Positions 8,621-15,392 of a stretch of DNA of 64,000 nucleotides are shown one piece after another (positions within the stretch are counted from its first letter, which is position 1; each line of letters begins with the position of its first letter). Below the pieces are notes generated by a model. It was not told the DNA's origin. It made no database searches and saw nothing but the letters and a program-made list of their open reading frames with translations. Position numbers and translations under genes: made by a program. The stretch comes from Streptomyces sp. WM4235 (GTDB lineage Bacteria > Actinomycetota > Actinomycetes > Streptomycetales > Streptomycetaceae): NCBI RefSeq assembly GCF_001279725.1, contig NZ_LGDE01000415.1, forward strand, positions 1 through 64,000, in the 5' to 3' direction.

Positions 8621-10027
8621 ATGTCTGACACGATCAGCGCACCCCAGGCCCTCGCCCCCGCCACCGGGCCCGTCCCCCAGAAGCTCAAGCGTTCCATCGG
8701 CGTCGTCGGCGGAACCCTGCTCACCCTCTCGTGCGTGACGCCCGCCTCGACGCTCTTCGTCGTCGTGCCCGACCTGTTCGCCGACCTCGGCACCTGGGCC
8801 GCCCTGACCATCGCCATCGGCTCGCTGCTCTGCGTCGGCGTGGCGTTCTGCTACTCGGAACTGGGCACCCTCATCCCCAGCGCCGGTGGCGAGTACGCGA
8901 TGGTGTCCACCCTGGCGGGCCGGCTCGCCGGGTGGCTCGTGTTCGTGTTGTCCCTCCTCGTGGTGATGATCGTGCCGCCCGTGATCGCGATGGGCACGGC
9001 GGACTACCTCGCACCGGTGATCGACGTGCCGGCACCGGTCGCGGGCGCCGGCGTGATGCTGCTCGCCACCCTCGCCGGTCTGCTCGACCTCCGGGCCAAC
9101 GCCTGGATCACCGGCATCTTCCTGGTCCTCGAAGTGATCGCCGCCGCACTGGTGGCCGTACTCGGCTTCGCCCACAGCGAGCGCGGCGCCGACGTGCTGG
9201 TGCACGGCGCCGTCGCCACCGACAACGGGGGCACCTCCCCCGTCACCGCGATGATGGTGGTCTCGGGGCTGGCCATCGCCCTCTTCATCACCCAGGGCTT
9301 CTCCACGGCCGTCTACCTGTCGGAGGAGTTGGAGAACCCGCGCCGCAACGTCCCGCGGACCGTGCTCGCCACCCTCGCCATCTCCACCGCCGTCATCCTG
9401 ATCCCGGTCATCGCCATCACCATGGGCGCCCCCGACCTGGCCGTGCTGACCTCCGGGGACATCGGCTCGATGGTCACGGCCTGGTCCAACTCGGCCGTCG
9501 GCACCTTCGTGAGCCTCTGCGTCGCCCTCGCGATCGTCAACGCGGGCATCGTGATGGTCATCCAGAACTCCCGGGTGCTCTTCGCCTCCGCCCGCGACAA
9601 GGCCTGGCCCGAGCCGGTCAACAACGCCCTGTCGCGGCTCGGCCGCTTCGGCTCCCCGTGGGTGGCCACGCTGCTGGTCGGCGTTCCGGGCGCGGCCATG
9701 TGCTTCGTCAACCTCGACACCCTCTACGGGGTCACCGGCGTCTCGGTCACCGGCATGTACCTGCTGGTCGCGGTCGCCGCGCTGTACAGCCGCCGCGGGA
9801 CGCACGGGGCGTCGGCGGCCTGGCGGATGCCGCTGTGGCCGGCCGTGCCGGTGGTGCTGATCGCCGTGTTCGCGTACATCCTGACGCAGCAGGAGACGCG
9901 GTACCTGCTGTGGACGGGCGGGATCACCGCCGTCGCCACGCTGTACTGGGCGCTGTACCTGCGCCCGCGCCAGGACAGCCGTTGGCTGGTCAGCATCCCC
10001 GATGACGGCGAGGAGGCCGCCGCCTGA
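8621..10027 (+). CDS. APC family amino acid/amine permease
   Basis: A 468-aa polytopic membrane protein of the amino acid-polyamine-organocation superfamily with about 12 TM segments. TM1 starts at the typical position (LKRSIGVVGGTLLTLSCVTPASTLFVVVP) after a 25-residue cytoplasmic tail; the consensus region around TM2-TM3 reads CYSELGTLIPSAGGEYAMVS, a strong APC signature. The cytoplasmic loop EELENPRRNVPRTVLATL before TM7 is also typical. The substrate cannot be read from sequence. Start: ATG at 8621 (MSDTISAPQ); the upstream in-frame stretch is part of the promoter. A strong terminator follows the gene, so it forms its own transcription unit. Confidence 0.9.
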   Translation: MSDTISAPQALAPATGPVPQKLKRSIGVVGGTLLTLSCVTPASTLFVVVPDLFADLGTWAALTIAIGSLLCVGVAFCYSELGTLIPSAGGEYAMVSTLAGRLAGWLVFVLSLLVVMIVPPVIAMGTADYLAPVIDVPAPVAGAGVMLLATLAGLLDLRANAWITGIFLVLEVIAAALVAVLGFAHSERGADVLVHGAVATDNGGTSPVTAMMVVSGLAIALFITQGFSTAVYLSEELENPRRNVPRTVLATLAISTAVILIPVIAITMGAPDLAVLTSGDIGSMVTAWSNSAVGTFVSLCVALAIVNAGIVMVIQNSRVLFASARDKAWPEPVNNALSRLGRFGSPWVATLLVGVPGAAMCFVNLDTLYGVTGVSVTGMYLLVAVAALYSRRGTHGASAAWRMPLWPAVPVVLIAVFAYILTQQETRYLLWTGGITAVATLYWALYLRPRQDSRWLVSIPDDGEEAAA

Positions 10028-10056
10028 GGGCGACGCCACCGCCGCCCGCGCACCTC

Positions 10057-10100
10057 ACGACGAAGCCGACCCGGCCTGCGCGCCGGGTCGGCTTCGTCGT
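10057..10100 (+). terminator. strong hairpin terminator after APC permease
   Basis: A perfect 19-bp inverted repeat (10057-10075 with 10082-10100) and a 6-nt loop begins 29 nt after the permease stop codon. It is the most stable terminator in the window and separates the permease from the sulfur genes. Confidence 0.9.
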
Positions 10101-10162
10101 ATCCACATTGCGGGCGTGTTGCGAGCGTCGCGGGGCGCCGGCGCGCACGCGTCCGGGGTGTC

Positions 10163-10168
10163 TATGAT
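10163..10168 (+). promoter_or_regulatory. candidate -10 box (TATGAT) of the leader/rhodanese transcript
   Basis: TATGAT ends 7 nt before the leader ATG at 10176, so transcription would begin at or next to that ATG and the leader would be leaderless. No good -35 was found. Confidence 0.5.
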
Positions 10169-10175
10169 CCGCGGC

Positions 10176-10223
10176 ATGGCCGTCACGCCGCGCGTTCTGC
10201 CGCGCCCCTGTTGTCGACGCTGA
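10176..10223 (+). CDS. Cys-Cys leader peptide (putative attenuator uORF) before rhodanese
   Basis: A 15-codon ORF, MAVTPRVLPRPCCRR, ends 120 nt before the rhodanese gene. Two consecutive cysteine codons, both TGT (rare in this GC-rich genome, where TGC is preferred), come directly before two arginines and the stop. Cys-containing uORFs upstream of sulfur genes are known in actinobacteria and are thought to sense cysteinyl-tRNA through ribosome stalling. A well-placed -10 (TATGAT) suggests leaderless translation. A 6-bp hairpin (GTGCCC/GGGCAC at 10267-10280) lies between the uORF and the next gene. It might be chance at this length, but the neighbouring ssu operon shows the same arrangement. 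Confidence 0.6.
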   Translation: MAVTPRVLPRPCCRR

Positions 10224-10343
10224 CGCCTGCCCGCACGCCCCCGCACGCCCCGCCGCGCCTTCGCCCGTGCCCGGGGGCACCACCGCGGTACCTCCGAGCC
10301 GATCTCGTTCCCGCGCCGTTCCCTTCCGAGGAGCACGTCCGCC

Positions 10344-10898
10344 ATGAGCACTCCCCTGACCCTCGCCGTCACGGTCGACCAGGTCCATGCCCGCCCCGAG
10401 GAGTTCGCCGTCGTCGACGTCCGCACGCCGGGCGAGTACGCCTCCGGCCACCTGCCGGGCGCGACCAACATCCCGCTCGACCGGATCACGGACTCACTGC
10501 CCGAGCTGCGGAAGGCCGCCGAACTCGCCGGGGGTTCCGGCGGGGCGCTGCTGCTGGTCTGCGCCTCCGGAGCCCGGTCACGGAACGCGGCCCACACCCT
10601 GGCCGGTCACGGCGTCACCGCCGGCAGCCTGACCGGCGGGACCGGCGCCTGGTCCGCGGGCGGTCACGCACTGGAGTACCCCGCCGAAGGCCGTCGGGCC
10701 GTGTGGGCCATGGAACGGCAGGTGAGGATCACCGTCGGCACGCTCGTCCTGTTGGGGCTGGCCCTCGGCACCTTCACGCACCCGGCGTTCCTGCTCCTGA
10801 GCGCCGCGGTGGCGGGCGGGCTCGTGTTCTCCGCGCTGACCGACACCTGCGCGATGGCGTCGGTGCTGGGAAGGCTGCCGGTCAACCGCCGCCGGTGA
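10344..10898 (+). CDS. rhodanese-like domain protein with C-terminal DUF2892 membrane module
   Basis: A 184-aa protein with an N-terminal rhodanese domain (about 8-112) and a C-terminal membrane hairpin (about 125-165), as in the YgaP-type membrane sulfurtransferases. The catalytic loop is LVCASGARSRNAA, with the active Cys near residue 74. VVDVRTPGEYASGHLPGATN is the conserved rhodanese N-terminal segment. The membrane module ends with TDTCAMASVLGRLPVNRR, matching the DUF2892 ending. It should transfer sulfane sulfur from a persulfidated Cys at the membrane. ATG at 10344 with GAGGAG upstream. Gene context (Cys leader before it, sulfonate operon after it) supports a role in sulfur metabolism. 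Confidence 0.9.
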   Translation: MSTPLTLAVTVDQVHARPEEFAVVDVRTPGEYASGHLPGATNIPLDRITDSLPELRKAAELAGGSGGALLLVCASGARSRNAAHTLAGHGVTAGSLTGGTGAWSAGGHALEYPAEGRRAVWAMERQVRITVGTLVLLGLALGTFTHPAFLLLSAAVAGGLVFSALTDTCAMASVLGRLPVNRRR

Positions 10899-11020
10899 CC
10901 CGATCCGGGCCCCGCGCCCGCGTCCCCGCCCCTCGACTACCGTCCCACTTCCCGGAACGCCGGCGTCCACGATACGGACCGCGCTTGTCCCGGGTGGTCG
11001 AACCCCGACAGGATGCGGCC

Positions 11021-11116
11021 ATGGCCCCCCTTCTCGTCTCGCGTCGTCACGTGGATCTGCTGCGCGTGTCGACCATGCTCTGTCGGGCCGACTCCTCCCG
11101 TACGCACGGCTGTTGA
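11021..11116 (+). CDS. HVDLLR-type leader peptide upstream of ssu operon
   Basis: A 31-codon ORF starting ATG at 11021 with ACAGGA about 9 nt upstream. It carries RRHVDLLRVSTMLCR, the conserved core of a family of short actinobacterial putative leader peptides found before sulfur assimilation and transport genes. Its cysteines, Cys21 and the final Cys31, use TGT. The ORF is followed by a GC-rich untranslated stretch containing a perfect 14-bp inverted repeat (11276-11304) just before the ssuD ribosome-binding site. Inference: translation of the Cys codons couples cysteinyl-tRNA supply to read-through into ssuD. Confidence 0.8.
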   Translation: MAPLLVSRRHVDLLRVSTMLCRADSSRTHGC

Positions 11117-11275
11117 TCCGCCGCTCCTGACAGCGTACGGATGACCGCGCGCCGCCGGGCGCGCCGCGAACCGCGTTCCCGTCCGCCCTCGTGCGGCCCC
11201 GGTACGCCGCTCTCGAATCCACCCCGGCGCCCTCGCTCCCTTCGCGTTCGCTCCTGACTCCCTTCTGCCCGTGTA

Positions 11276-11304
11276 CACGTGCCACCGCCGGGCGGTGGCA
11301 CGTG
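11276..11304 (+). promoter_or_regulatory. attenuator-like hairpin between leader peptide and ssuD
   Basis: CACGTGCCACCGCC (11276-11289) pairs perfectly with GGCGGTGGCACGTG (11291-11304). It ends 26 nt before the ssuD GTG and follows the Cys leader ORF by 159 nt. It could be an intrinsic terminator or a structure that hides the ssuD ribosome-binding site. Confidence 0.65.
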
Positions 11305-11330
11305 CCGCGCTGCCCCGACGAGGTTTCACC

Positions 11331-12449
11331 GTGCCCGAGAACCCCCTTCTGCTCCACTGGTTCCTGCCCACCGGCGGGGACGGCCGCGACCCCGGCGGGG
11401 TGACCTCCGTCCAGGGCCGCACCGGAGCGGCCACCCGCCGACCGGCCGACATCCCCTACCTGGCGCAGGTCGCCCGGGCCGCCGAGCAGGCCGGCTTCCA
11501 CTCTCTCCTGACGCCGGTGGGCCTCGGCTGCGTGGATCCCTGGATCCTCACCTCCGCACTGGCCCAACACACGGACCGGATCGGGTTCCTCGTCGCGTTC
11601 CGGGCGGGCCTGGCCGCGCCCACGCTGATCGCGCAACAGGCCGACGCCTTCCGCCGGTTCGCGAACGGCCGGCTCGGCCTGAACCTGGTGACCGGCGGAG
11701 ACCCCGCGGAGCAGCGTGCCTACGGGGACCACTTGGAGCACGACGCCCGCTACGCGCGCACCGACGAGGTGATGGCGGTGCTCCGGGACCTGCTGGACGG
11801 CAAACAGGTGGACCACCGCGGGACCCATCTGCGGCTCGAAGGAGCCCGGCTCACGGATCCGGCGACGCGACACCACGTCCCGCTGTACTTCGGCGGAGCG
11901 TCGGCCGCCGCGGAGGACGTCAGCGCCCGCCGGGCCGACGTACAACTGCTGTGGGGCGAGCCGCCCGCCGCCGTCGCCGCACGTGTGAGCCGACTCCGTG
12001 AACGGGCCCGCGCCGCCGGTCGGACCCTGCGCTTCGGACTGAGGCTGCACGTCATCAGCCGGGACTCCGCGGCCGAGGCCTGGTCGGAGGCCGACCGGAT
12101 CCTCGCCGGGCTGGACCCGGAGGCCGTCCGGGCGAGTCAGGAACGGTTCGCGACCATGGACTCCGTCGGGCAGGCCCGCATGGCCGCGCTGCACGGCGGG
12201 GTCGCGGACGCGGCCCGACTGACCGTGTCGCCGAACCTGTGGGCGGGCATCGGCCTGGTCCGCGAGGGCGCCGGCACCGCCCTGGTCGGCTCGCACGACG
12301 AGGTGGCCGCCCGACTCGCGGAGTACCGGACCCTGGGAATCGACGAGTTCATCCTGTCCGGGTACCCCCATCTGGAGGAGGCCTTCCGGGTCGGCGAAGA
12401 GGTGGCGCCGCGGCTGCGGGCCCTGACCGGGACGGCGGCCTCGGCGTGA
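11331..12449 (+). CDS. ssuD: FMNH2-dependent alkanesulfonate monooxygenase
   Basis: A 372-aa bacterial luciferase-like (LLM class) flavin-dependent monooxygenase, close to the usual SsuD length of about 380. Family features include HWFLPTGGDGRD near the N-terminus, FLVAFRAGLAAPTLIAQQADAF, GRLGLNLVTGGDPAEQRAYGD and YFGGASAAAEDV. SsuD releases sulfite from alkanesulfonates using reduced FMN, letting the cell use sulfonates as a sulfur source. The GTG at 11331 is preceded by GAGG at proper spacing. First structural gene of an operon with the transporter genes (stop overlaps the next start by 4 nt). No ssuE-type flavin reductase lies in the window, so FMNH2 must come from elsewhere. Confidence 0.92.
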   Translation: MPENPLLLHWFLPTGGDGRDPGGVTSVQGRTGAATRRPADIPYLAQVARAAEQAGFHSLLTPVGLGCVDPWILTSALAQHTDRIGFLVAFRAGLAAPTLIAQQADAFRRFANGRLGLNLVTGGDPAEQRAYGDHLEHDARYARTDEVMAVLRDLLDGKQVDHRGTHLRLEGARLTDPATRHHVPLYFGGASAAAEDVSARRADVQLLWGEPPAAVAARVSRLRERARAAGRTLRFGLRLHVISRDSAAEAWSEADRILAGLDPEAVRASQERFATMDSVGQARMAALHGGVADAARLTVSPNLWAGIGLVREGAGTALVGSHDEVAARLAEYRTLGIDEFILSGYPHLEEAFRVGEEVAPRLRALTGTAASA

Positions 12450-13318
12450 GCACCCTGCTGACCGCGGCGACCGATCGACTCCCCTCCCCCGACGCGGACC
12501 CGACCGTCACCGCGGGCCGCCGGCGCCGGCTCCGTGAGGCGGGGCGCCGCGGCGCCCTGCGGCTCGTGTCGCTGATCGTGCTGATCGGGGTCTGGCAGGC
12601 GGTGGTCGCCGCCGAGGTGTGGCCCCGGGTGCTCGTCCCCTCGCCCGGTGACGTGTGGCGGCAGTTCGTGCTCGCCTCCACCACGCACGACGGGGTGCGG
12701 GGTTACGGCGGCCACCTCCTGATCGAACACCTCGGGGTGAGCCTGGGCCGGATCGGCACCGGCGCCGGGTACGCAGTGCTGGTCGGGGTGCCGCTCGGGC
12801 TGCTGATCGGCGTGGTCCGACCGTTGGCCGTCGTACTGGAACCGGTGGTGACGTTCCTGCGGACCCTGCCCCCGCTCGCGTACCTGTCGCTGCTCGTCAT
12901 CTGGTTCGGCATCGACGAGGCCCCGAAGATCTGGTTGCTGGTGATCGCCGCCCTGCCGCCGATCGCCGCCGCGACGGCCGCGGCCGTTCGCACCGTCCCC
13001 GATCAACTCGTCGAGGCGGCGCGCGCCTTGGGCTCGGGTCCGGCGCACCTGCTGCTGTCGGTGCGTCTTCCCGCCGCGCTGCCGGAGATCCTCACCGGCA
13101 TCCGGATCGCGGTGGGTGTGGCGTACACCTCCGTCGTCGCGGCGGAGACCATCAACGGGACTCCGGGCATCGGCGGCATGATCCGCGACGCACAGCGCTA
13201 CAACCAGACCGCGCTGGTGATCGCGGGCATCCTCGCCATCGGGCTGTCCGGGATCGTGCTCGACGCCCTGTTGCGCGGCGTCGAGCGGATCGGCGTGCCC
13301 TGGCGCGGCCGCACCTGA
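12446..13318 (+). CDS. ssuC: sulfonate ABC transporter permease
   Basis: A 290-aa inner-membrane permease of the taurine/nitrate/sulfonate (TauT) ABC family. About six TM segments; the EAA loop that contacts the ATPase reads VEAARALGSGPAHLLLSVRLPAALPEILTG, a textbook match (G at the conserved position). The GTG start overlaps the ssuD stop codon (GTGA), so translation is coupled. It would form the channel for the SsuA-delivered sulfonate. A 127-nt gap with short repeats separates it from ssuA. Confidence 0.92.
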   Translation: MSTLLTAATDRLPSPDADPTVTAGRRRRLREAGRRGALRLVSLIVLIGVWQAVVAAEVWPRVLVPSPGDVWRQFVLASTTHDGVRGYGGHLLIEHLGVSLGRIGTGAGYAVLVGVPLGLLIGVVRPLAVVLEPVVTFLRTLPPLAYLSLLVIWFGIDEAPKIWLLVIAALPPIAAATAAAVRTVPDQLVEAARALGSGPAHLLLSVRLPAALPEILTGIRIAVGVAYTSVVAAETINGTPGIGGMIRDAQRYNQTALVIAGILAIGLSGIVLDALLRGVERIGVPWRGRT

Positions 13319-13343
13319 GTGGTCCGCACCACCCACGGACGCG

Positions 13344-13398
13344 ACCTCACCTCACCTCACAGCACCTCACTTCGCCCCGCCCCGCCCCGCCCCGCCCC
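13344..13398 (+). repeat. short tandem repeats (CTCAC and CGCCC) between ssuC and ssuA
   Basis: The gap holds several CTCAC copies (13344-13370) followed by five tandem CGCCC units (13373-13398). It looks like slipped-strand low-complexity sequence in the untranslated region before ssuA and could vary in length between strains. Confidence 0.7.
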
Positions 13399-13445
13399 AA
13401 CACCGCACCACTCGGACAGACCACCACTCACACCGGAGCACAGCC

Positions 13446-14486
13446 ATGACCGGATTCCTCTCGCGCCGTACCTTCCTGCTCGCCGCCGCGGTCACCCTGA
13501 CCGCCGCCGGCGCCACCGCCTGCGGGGGCGCCGGCGCGAACTCGGACGGCGCGGGGCGCACCACCGTACGGATCGCCTACCAGTCGATACCCAACGCCGA
13601 CCTCGTCGTGAAGAACCAGCGGCTGCTGGAGAAGGCCCTCCCCGAGGCCAACGTGAAGTGGGTGAAGTTCGAATCGGGGGGTGATGTCAACACCGCTGTC
13701 CTCGCGGGGGCCGTGGACCTCGGCCTGGCCGGCTCCAGCCCGGTCACGAAGGGGCTGTCGGCGCCGCTGAACATCCCCTACAAGGTGGTGTGGATCCACG
13801 ACCTGATCGGCGACAACGAGGCCCTCGTCGCCAAGCCCGGCATCGGCTCGGTGAAGGACCTGGTCGGAAAGAAGGTCGCCACCCCCTACGGCTCCACCTC
13901 GCACTACTCGTTGCTCGCCGCACTGACCGCCGCCGGAGTCGAACCGTCGTCCGTGAAGACCATCGACCTCCAACCCCAGGACACCCTGGCGGCGTGGAAG
14001 CGCGGGGACATCGACGCCGCGTACGTGTGGACGCCCACGCTCGGCGAACTGGCCAAGGACGGCAAGGTGTTGATCACCAGCCGACAGGTCGCGCAGCAGG
14101 GCAAGCCGACGGCCGACCTCGGGGTGGTGACCAACGACTTCGCCGCCAAGCACCCCGAGGTGGTGACCGCCTGGCTGAAGGCCCAGGACCAGGCGGTCGC
14201 CCAGGCGCGTACCGCACCCGACCAGGCGGCCAAGTCGATCGGCGCGGAGCTCGGCCTGCCGGCGGGCGAGGCGAAGCGCCAGTTGTCGGAACTGGTGCTG
14301 CTGAGCGCGAAAGAGCAGACCGGGGCGGAATACCTGGGCACGCCCGGCGCCCCCGGCAAGCTGGCCGGCCACCTGCACGACGCCGCGGTGTTCCTGAAGG
14401 GACAGAAGGCGGTGGACGCGGTCCCGGACCAGGCCGTGTTCGGGCGGGCGCTCGCGGTGGAGGAGCTCGGCCGTGCCGCGAACTGA
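13446..14486 (+). CDS. ssuA: sulfonate ABC transporter substrate-binding lipoprotein
   Basis: A 346-aa periplasmic-type binding protein of the NrtA/SsuA/TauA family, attached to the outer face of the membrane. The signal is both Tat-like (SRRTFLLAAAV) and lipoprotein (lipobox ending TAC near residue 26). The mature part has the family signatures IAYQSIPNADLVVKNQ, ESGGDVNTAVLAGAVDLGLAGSSPV and the KKVATPYGSTSHYSLLAAL loop that contacts the substrate. ATG at 13446. It overlaps ssuB by 14 nt, so the two are co-translated. Sulfonate specificity is inferred from ssuD in the same operon. Confidence 0.92.
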   Translation: MTGFLSRRTFLLAAAVTLTAAGATACGGAGANSDGAGRTTVRIAYQSIPNADLVVKNQRLLEKALPEANVKWVKFESGGDVNTAVLAGAVDLGLAGSSPVTKGLSAPLNIPYKVVWIHDLIGDNEALVAKPGIGSVKDLVGKKVATPYGSTSHYSLLAALTAAGVEPSSVKTIDLQPQDTLAAWKRGDIDAAYVWTPTLGELAKDGKVLITSRQVAQQGKPTADLGVVTNDFAAKHPEVVTAWLKAQDQAVAQARTAPDQAAKSIGAELGLPAGEAKRQLSELVLLSAKEQTGAEYLGTPGAPGKLAGHLHDAAVFLKGQKAVDAVPDQAVFGRALAVEELGRAAN

Positions 14487-15261
14487 CGCTCCCCCGGCGC
14501 CCGCGGCCGTGGAACTGGCCGGCGTGTCCGTCCGCTACGGTCCGGCGAAACAGCGGGTCACGGCGGTCGAGGGGGTCGACCTGCGGATCCACCCGGGCGA
14601 GTTCGTCGTCCTGGTGGGCCCCTCCGGCTGCGGCAAGACGACCCTGCTGCGGGTGGCCGCCGGCTTCGAACGGCCGGCGGTGGGAACGGCCCTGGTCCGG
14701 GGCGGGACCCCGGAGCCCGGCCGCGGCGCGGGGGTGGTGTTCCAGCAGCCTCGGCTGTTCCCGTGGCGCACCGTCGGCGGGAACCTCGGCTTCGCCCTGG
14801 CCCGGCACGGGGTCCCGCGCGCGGAGTGGCCCGCCCGGATCGCGGAGCTGCTGGAGCGGGTGGGGCTGCCGGGCCTGGCGGCGCGGCGTACGTGGGAGCT
14901 GTCGGGCGGCCAACAGCAGCGGGTGGCAATCGCCCGGGCGCTGGCGGCGGAGCCGGAGCTGTTGCTGATGGACGAGCCGTTCGCCGCGTTGGACGCGCTG
15001 ACCCGGGAACGGCTCCAGGAGGAGGTGCGTACGCTGGCGGCCCGCCTCGGGACGACGGTGCTGTTCGTGACCCACTCCGCCGAGGAGGCCGTCCTGTTGG
15101 GCTCCCGCGTCCTGGTGATGGCGGCGAATCCGGGCAGGGTGGTGGCGGAGCTTCCGGTCCCGCTCGACCGCGCTCCGACCACGGACGTCGCCGCGTTGCG
15201 CTCCTCCCCGGAGTTCGCCCACCTGCGCGGCCGGCTCACCGAGACCATGCGTCGCCCCTGA
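14473..15261 (+). CDS. ssuB: sulfonate ABC transporter ATP-binding protein
   Basis: A 262-aa ABC ATPase of the SsuB/TauB/NrtD group. Walker A is GPSGCGKTTLLR, the Q-loop is VVFQQPRLFPWRTV, the signature is LSGGQQQRVAIARAL and Walker B is LLLMDEPFAALDALTRERL, followed by the switch His in VTHSAEEAVLLGSRV. All residues needed for ATP hydrolysis are present. GTG start at 14473, inside the end of ssuA. Last gene of the operon; it converges with the GH15 gene across 131 nt that hold no clear terminator. Confidence 0.93.
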   Translation: MPRTDAPPAPAAVELAGVSVRYGPAKQRVTAVEGVDLRIHPGEFVVLVGPSGCGKTTLLRVAAGFERPAVGTALVRGGTPEPGRGAGVVFQQPRLFPWRTVGGNLGFALARHGVPRAEWPARIAELLERVGLPGLAARRTWELSGGQQQRVAIARALAAEPELLLMDEPFAALDALTRERLQEEVRTLAARLGTTVLFVTHSAEEAVLLGSRVLVMAANPGRVVAELPVPLDRAPTTDVAALRSSPEFAHLRGRLTETMRRP

Positions 15262-15392
15262 ACGGCCCCGGCGGCCGGGCGGGGAGGGCGGGACGACCTC
15301 GCCGCCCGTCCCGGCCGCGCCCCCGTGTCGACCCCTCGCCTCCCGGCGCCGCGCGCCCACCGTCGCGCGCCACCGGGATCCCACAGTCCCGG

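Noticed and set aside
13373..13398. CGCCC tandem repeat considered as a minisatellite with regulatory role
   Set aside because: Very short low-complexity run in an operon gap; nothing ties it to control.
15262..15392. Terminator between ssuB and the GH15 gene
   Set aside because: Only a weak 6-bp stem (GGGACG/CGTCCC near 15290-15312) was seen, not enough to call.
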